Assembly (NCBI GenBank): GCA_045647885.1
Contig: JAZRMX010000030.1
Coordinates: forward strand, 1-27,286
From: HGM04593 sp045647885
Lineage (GTDB): Bacteria > Bacteroidota > Bacteroidia > Bacteroidales > Bacteroidaceae
Reading direction: 5' to 3'
Length of the DNA: 27,286 nucleotides
Both the position numbers and the translations under genes were made by a program. Shown here in pieces: positions 23,883 to 27,286 of the stretch. Under the pieces are notes generated by a model. The model was given only the letters and a program-made list of their open reading frames with translations. It was not told the origin of the DNA and did no database searches. The number at the start of each line of letters is the position of its first letter. The stretch's first letter is position 1.

Positions 23883-25415
23883 TTATCGTTTATTGTTTCC
23901 TCCACGACGGGGAGCCGCTCCACGGCCGCCGGCATTGCCGCCACGTTTGTAGCCGCCCTTCTCACCGCCTTTGCGTGCTGTGTCACCCTTACGTGCAGCA
24001 TAACCGCCACGCTGTTCACGTTTCTCACCACGGGGTTCACGTTCATTTCTTTTCTCCTTCTCGTCACGTGAGCCTCTTATCTTCTGTGCCGAACGAGTGT
24101 TGAAGTAAGACTCCAACTCGCGACGACGACGTTTAGACTCGTCGCTCTCGAGGCCTGAAAATTCGTCGCTCTTACGCTCTGAACGTGAGGGACGAACCTC
24201 ACCATCGAGCCCTGTGAGGCGCGATTTACGCTTGAGCGGAGCAAAGTCCTTCTTCAAAGTATTGCCCTCCTCACGGAATCCCTTGAACTTACCCTGGAAA
24301 AGCTCAAACTTGCGGAATTCGCAATCGAGGTCACCATTATAAAGAGGTATTCTAGCCGAAGCCTTCAAACCAATCTGGTCGAAACAGTCATAACTGCTGC
24401 TTATAACCCACGCCTCGTTACCCTGGAAAGCGTGTTTCATACGCGAGCCCAAGTCCTTATACACCTGCAACAGGTTGTCCGACACCAAACGCTCGCCATA
24501 AGGAGGATTCACCACCATAATAGCACGCTTTTCGGGCTGCTCAAAATCTTTTATCTCGCGAAGGTTTATTTCTATAATGTCGCTCATCATCGCCGACTTC
24601 ACGTTCTTGCGGGCACAAGCAACCATACGGCCATCCATATCGTAGCCATAAATCTTGTGGTTGAACTCGCGCTCCAGTGAATCATCCTCATAGATAGAGC
24701 GGAAAAGGTCGCTATCAAAGTCCTTCCACTTCTCAAAAGCATAACCCTGGCGATAGACACCGGGAGCAATGTTACGGGCAATAAGAGCCGCTTCGATGGG
24801 CAAAGTACCCGAACCGCACATAGGATCAATGAAATCGCACTCTCCTCTCCAACCGGTGAGCAGAATCATACCAGCAGCAAGCACCTCGTTGATGGGTGCA
24901 GCACCGGTCTCTACGCGATAGCCACGACGGTGCAAGGACTCACCCGAGCTGTCGAAAGCAAGGGTACATTCTTCCTGCGCAATATGTATGTGGAAAATAA
25001 GGTCGGGGTTGTTAAGGCGCACCGAGGGACGACGACCGCTCTTTTCGTTAAAGAAGTCGGCAATGGCATCCTTCACACGGTAAGCCACAAATTTTGAATG
25101 GCGGAATACATCGCTGTAGACCACTGCATCGACCGAAAAAGTAGAATTCTCGTCAAGATACTCGCTCCAGTCGACACTCTTTATCACATTATACACCTCG
25201 TCGGCATCCGACGCCTTAAAGTGCATAATTGGTTTAAGAATGCGCACTGCAGTTCTCAAATGAAAGTTCGCCTTGTACATAATGGCATTGTCACCGGTAA
25301 ACGACACCATACGACGACCAATCTGCACATTATTTGCACCCAAATCTACCAACTCCTTTGCCAAAACCTCTTCCAAGCCCTGGAAGGTCTTTGCTATCAA
25401 TTCAAATTCCGCCAT
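23883..25415 (-). CDS. rlmL: THUMP-domain 23S rRNA (guanine-N2) methyltransferase, RlmL-like, with Arg/Gly/Lys-rich tail
   Basis: The 510-residue protein has an N-terminal THUMP RNA-binding region (about 1-150), then a SAM methyltransferase domain with DPMCGSGTLPIEAALIARN (motif I, about 197-215) and the catalytic VVNPPYGERL (NPPY 303-306). This is the COG0116 family, which includes the RlmL half of E. coli RlmKL (m2G2445 of 23S rRNA). It lacks the RlmK half. From about residue 385 to the end is a basic, low-complexity tail (SRSERK, KRRRRELES, REPRGEKREQRGGY, then RGG-type repeats), likely disordered and RNA-binding. The ATG at 25415 (MAEFELIAK) fits the family start; the frame is open 17 codons further. 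First gene of the four-gene run. Confidence 0.92.
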   Translation of the reverse strand: MAEFELIAKTFQGLEEVLAKELVDLGANNVQIGRRMVSFTGDNAIMYKANFHLRTAVRILKPIMHFKASDADEVYNVIKSVDWSEYLDENSTFSVDAVVYSDVFRHSKFVAYRVKDAIADFFNEKSGRRPSVRLNNPDLIFHIHIAQEECTLAFDSSGESLHRRGYRVETGAAPINEVLAAGMILLTGWRGECDFIDPMCGSGTLPIEAALIARNIAPGVYRQGYAFEKWKDFDSDLFRSIYEDDSLEREFNHKIYGYDMDGRMVACARKNVKSAMMSDIIEINLREIKDFEQPEKRAIMVVNPPYGERLVSDNLLQVYKDLGSRMKHAFQGNEAWVISSSYDCFDQIGLKASARIPLYNGDLDCEFRKFELFQGKFKGFREEGNTLKKDFAPLKRKSRLTGLDGEVRPSRSERKSDEFSGLESDESKRRRRELESYFNTRSAQKIRGSRDEKEKRNEREPRGEKREQRGGYAARKGDTARKGGEKGGYKRGGNAGGRGAAPRRGGNNKR

Positions 25416-25559
25416 AATATAAATTAAGGGATATATACCCGAAAAATCAAAAAAACGTGAGAGCAACGATTAAAAACCGCGCCAAAGCAACGCTCCACGG
25501 CAAACGCATTTGCAACTGCAAAGGAACAAAAAAAAGCGATGCGAAACAACCAAACAAGC

Positions 25560-25590
25560 TTGATATTTGTAAAGAAAAAGAGTACTTTTG
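25560..25590 (+). promoter_or_regulatory. Bacteroidota-type promoter for the lytic transglycosylase gene
   Basis: TTG (25560-25562), a 20-bp spacer and TACTTTTG (25583-25590). The start near 25597 is about 16 nt before the ATG at 25613. This argues against the longer frame that opens at 25457. Confidence 0.7.
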
Positions 25591-25612
25591 TGGTAAAAGA
25601 AGAGAAAAGATA

Positions 25613-26599
25613 ATGCAACAGACCAGCAAGAAAAGAAAAATAACCATCGCAGTAGCAGCAACCGCAATTATAGCAACCGGCATCACCCTCTTGGGCAACG
25701 CCGCAGCCGACAAGTTCAACGTACCATACTCGCAGATACCATACTGCGCCGTTTCGCCCACGCTACCCACTGAAATAGCATTTGCAGGGGAGAAAATAGA
25801 GCTCACTCGCCAGGACCGCCGCGAAAGACTCGACCGCGAGATACTCGCCTTTACATACTCCCACATAAACACCCTGCTGCAGATAAAGCGCGCCAACCGT
25901 CTCTTTCCCGTCGTAGAACCAATACTTAAAGAGTGTGGCGTGCCCGACGACCTCAAGTACCTTATGATTATAGAGAGCAACGGCGACATCTATGCCCGCT
26001 CCAATGTTGGCGCCGCAGGCCTGTGGCAATTTATGGAAAAAACTGCACAAGAATACGGGCTCGAAGTAAACAACAATATAGACGAGAGATACCATATAGA
26101 AAAGGCCACTCGCGCCGCCTGCAGCTACCTCAAAGAGTCTTACAAGGAGTACGGCGACTGGCTCACCGTAGCTGCCAGCTACAATGCCGGACGCAATAGC
26201 ATAAACAAGCGAATAGAAGAACAAAAAGAAGAACGCGCCATAAACCTGCACCTCGTGCCCGAAACCTCACGTTACCTATTTCGCCTACTTGCCGCAAAAG
26301 CAATATTCAGCGACCCAATCAACTACGGGTTCATAATACAGCACCGCGACCTTTACCCACCCCTCCCTATCGCAAAAACCATAACCGTGAGCAGCCCTGT
26401 GAAAAGTTGGGCTTCCGTTGCACAAAAACACGGGCTCACATATATACAGCTGCGCGAAGCCAACCCGTGGATAAGAAACACGGAATTACCGGCAGGCAAG
26501 ACTAAAAAAAGCTACAAGCTTATTATACCTGACTCGGCACGCCTGCATTACAACCCCGAGGAGACTCGCGCCCACAACCGCAGGTGGGTTATTAAATAA
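25613..26599 (+). CDS. Membrane-bound lytic murein transglycosylase, MltD-like (SLT domain)
   Basis: The 328-residue protein begins with a basic segment and one hydrophobic stretch (about 10-30), a signal anchor or signal peptide. The SLT (GH23) domain follows: YLMIIESNGD with the catalytic E121, GAAGLWQFMEKTAQEYGL, and VAASYNAGRNSINKR. It should cleave peptidoglycan with formation of 1,6-anhydromuramic acid. The C-terminal 60-70 residues (VKSWASVAQKHGLTYIQLREANPWIRN...SYKLIIP) look like a single weak LysM motif. I see no lipobox cysteine near the start. The ATG at 25613 is set by the promoter just upstream. It is divergent from the rlmL-like gene across 197 bp. Confidence 0.9.
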   Translation: MQQTSKKRKITIAVAATAIIATGITLLGNAAADKFNVPYSQIPYCAVSPTLPTEIAFAGEKIELTRQDRRERLDREILAFTYSHINTLLQIKRANRLFPVVEPILKECGVPDDLKYLMIIESNGDIYARSNVGAAGLWQFMEKTAQEYGLEVNNNIDERYHIEKATRAACSYLKESYKEYGDWLTVAASYNAGRNSINKRIEEQKEERAINLHLVPETSRYLFRLLAAKAIFSDPINYGFIIQHRDLYPPLPIAKTITVSSPVKSWASVAQKHGLTYIQLREANPWIRNTELPAGKTKKSYKLIIPDSARLHYNPEETRAHNRRWVIK

Positions 26600-26648
26600 G
26601 TTGTTTTTATGCGTGGCGCCTGCCCGTTAATTATAGAGGTGCCGCAAC

Positions 26649-26681
26649 GTTGTCGTATGAGTAGAACGGTGTGTTTGCCCT
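26649..26681 (+). repeat. REP-like repeat, copy 1
   Basis: A 33-bp unit that ends in GGTGTGTTTGCCCT. It matches the copy at 26694-26727 with about six changes and one inserted base. It lies in the 424-bp gene-free stretch 26600-27023, which otherwise holds a weak hairpin (26613-26645, no T-run) and the terminator at 26952-26990. I see no gene or recognised RNA in that stretch. Confidence 0.5.
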
Positions 26682-26693
26682 AAATAAATTGGA

Positions 26694-26727
26694 GTTGTTG
26701 TAGGGGGTAGACCGATGTGTTTGCACT
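26694..26727 (+). repeat. REP-like repeat, copy 2
   Basis: A 34-bp unit in direct orientation to copy 1, with unit starts 45 bp apart. The last 21 bases differ from copy 1 at only three positions. Confidence 0.5.
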
Positions 26728-26884
26728 TACTTGCTTTTAAGTTCTCGGTGTTGCGTTTTAAGAATAATATAACGGCAAACCTCGCTCTGCACATCCTCGC
26801 CTCTCCCAAAAACAGAGCTACTCCAAACTCTATTTTTTAACGCTGCCGGTTTCTTTTAAAACATTACTTCTGCTGATGATATTC

Positions 26885-26913
26885 GGGCGCACACACCGGT
26901 GCGACCCTACAAC
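26885..26913 (-). repeat. REP-like repeat, inverted copy 3
   Basis: Read on the minus strand this 29-bp stretch (GTTGTAGGG ... ACCGGTGTGTGCGCCC) resembles copy 2 (GTTGTAGGGGG ... ACCGATGTGTTTGCACT). It is more GC-rich and can fold on itself through CGCAC/GTGCG. Two direct copies facing one inverted copy recall a decayed paired REP arrangement. Confidence 0.4.
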
Positions 26914-26951
26914 GGCCGTGCAGAATAACACACAACCCAAGATATACAAAC

Positions 26952-26990
26952 AAAAAAAGTGCCCCGGGCGGCAAAAGCAGCCCGAGGCAC
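26952..26990 (-). terminator. Rho-independent terminator of the partial secreted-protein gene
   Basis: GTGCC (26959-26963) with GGCAC (26986-26990), one mismatch, then CGGGC (26965-26969) with GCCCG (26980-26984) around a 10-nt loop. On the minus strand it is followed by seven T. It lies about 33 nt beyond the stop codon at 27024. Confidence 0.9.
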
Positions 26991-27023
26991 AACTGACAAA
27001 TTTACATCTTTAATTTAAGCTTA

Positions 27024-27286
27024 TCACTTAACAAAGATTTTCTTACCACCTTTGATGTAGATGCCACCCTTGACCATCTCTGTTACCTTGCGGCCGGTGA
27101 GGTCGTAGATAGCCTCGTTGTTTGCAGCACCCTCGCTTGCAATACCATTGATACCGGTGGTGTTACCCTCACCTACAACAATCTTAATCTGGCGGTCAGC
27201 AGGTTTGATAGCTGTAAGATCATCATCCGCTGCTGTCAACTCCATATTAACCAAATCAAGTGTCAATTCACAATCGGTAAGGCTCT
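27024..27286 (-). CDS. C-terminal end of a secreted or surface protein (sorting-domain-like tail), cut by window edge
   Basis: The frame is open to the right edge (…SLTDCELTLDLVNMELTAADDD…), so the gene starts outside the window; the apparent first codon at 27266 is a TTG inside the gene. At least 87 residues are present. The last 35 or so (EAIYDLTGRKVTEM followed by GGIYIKGGKKIFVK) match the short C-terminal domain seen on many exported proteins of Prevotella and relatives, similar in layout to type IX secretion signals (YDLxGRxV, then GxYIxxGKKxxxK). The catalytic or binding part of the protein is not visible, so no function can be given. Confidence 0.8.
   Translation of the reverse strand, partial: SLTDCELTLDLVNMELTAADDDLTAIKPADRQIKIVVGEGNTTGINGIASEGAANNEAIYDLTGRKVTEMVKGGIYIKGGKKIFVK

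Noticed and set aside
25428..25440. GGGATATATACCC palindrome before the rlmL-like gene as an operator
   Set aside because: It is short and AT-rich in the centre; alone it is too weak to call.
26613..26645. Hairpin after the lytic transglycosylase as a terminator
   Set aside because: The stem has a wobble and a mismatch, the loop is 14 nt and no T-run follows.
26627..26809. A 60-codon minus-strand frame in the right-hand gene-free stretch
   Set aside because: It spans the two direct repeats, has no promoter or family signature, and its composition is not like the neighbouring genes.

Overview
The window looks like a chromosomal segment of a Bacteroidota (Bacteroidales) bacterium. The evidence is the Bacteroidota-type promoter (TTTG, a spacer of 18-20 bp, then TAnnTTTG) in front of many genes, a fused SecDF, a DUF2851 protein, a PgpH-type HD phosphohydrolase, and a C-terminal tail of the 'YDLTGRKV...GGIYIKGGKK' kind common in secreted proteins of this group. 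Prevotellaceae is my best guess for the family, but the sequence alone does not settle it. Most genes are conserved housekeeping genes. I see no CRISPR array, transposase, prophage or plasmid gene.

Layout. 1-2100 (minus): rpsU, xerC, hpf, then tRNA-Thr(TGT), tRNA-Tyr(GTA), tRNA-Gly(TCC) and the start of a tRNA that is probably Thr(GGT). This is the classic tRNA order that precedes tuf, which would lie just off the left edge. 2104-6156 (minus): mdh with its own terminator and promoter, then gltX-waaA as an operon (translation and Kdo transfer to lipid A). 6294-9756 (plus): a 7TM HD phosphohydrolase (probable c-di-AMP phosphodiesterase) and a DUF2851 protein, ending at a strong bidirectional terminator shared with secDF. 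9767-12797 (minus): secDF. 12851-14532 (minus): two tandem, overlapping rhomboid-family genes. 14720-19106 (plus): argS, rnhA and a CptA/EptA-like phosphoethanolamine transferase packed as an operon, ending at a second bidirectional terminator. 19122-20297 (minus): a GT4 glycosyltransferase, divergent from a radical SAM gene (20343-21157, plus). 21178-25415 (minus): a four-gene run in the order rlmL-like methyltransferase, purD, polytopic membrane protein, YqaA/DedA-like protein. 25560-26599 (plus): a lytic transglycosylase. 26600-27023: a gene-free stretch with REP-like repeats. 27024-27286 (minus): the C-terminal end of a secreted protein cut by the window edge.

The genes fall into translation (tRNAs, rpsU, hpf, gltX, argS, rlmL), envelope biogenesis and remodelling (waaA, secDF, phosphoethanolamine transferase, GT4, lytic transglycosylase, rhomboids, YqaA), nucleotide signalling and synthesis (PgpH, purD), DNA and RNA maintenance (xerC, rnhA) and central carbon metabolism (mdh). 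I found no convincing undescribed multi-gene system. The points most worth a second look are the near-perfect palindrome that includes part of the xerC start codon, the DUF2851 protein whose usual N-terminal motif seems lost, the long Arg/Gly/Lys-rich tail on the RlmL-like enzyme, the REP-like repeats near the right end, and a recurring TATCTTCG form of the -7 box.
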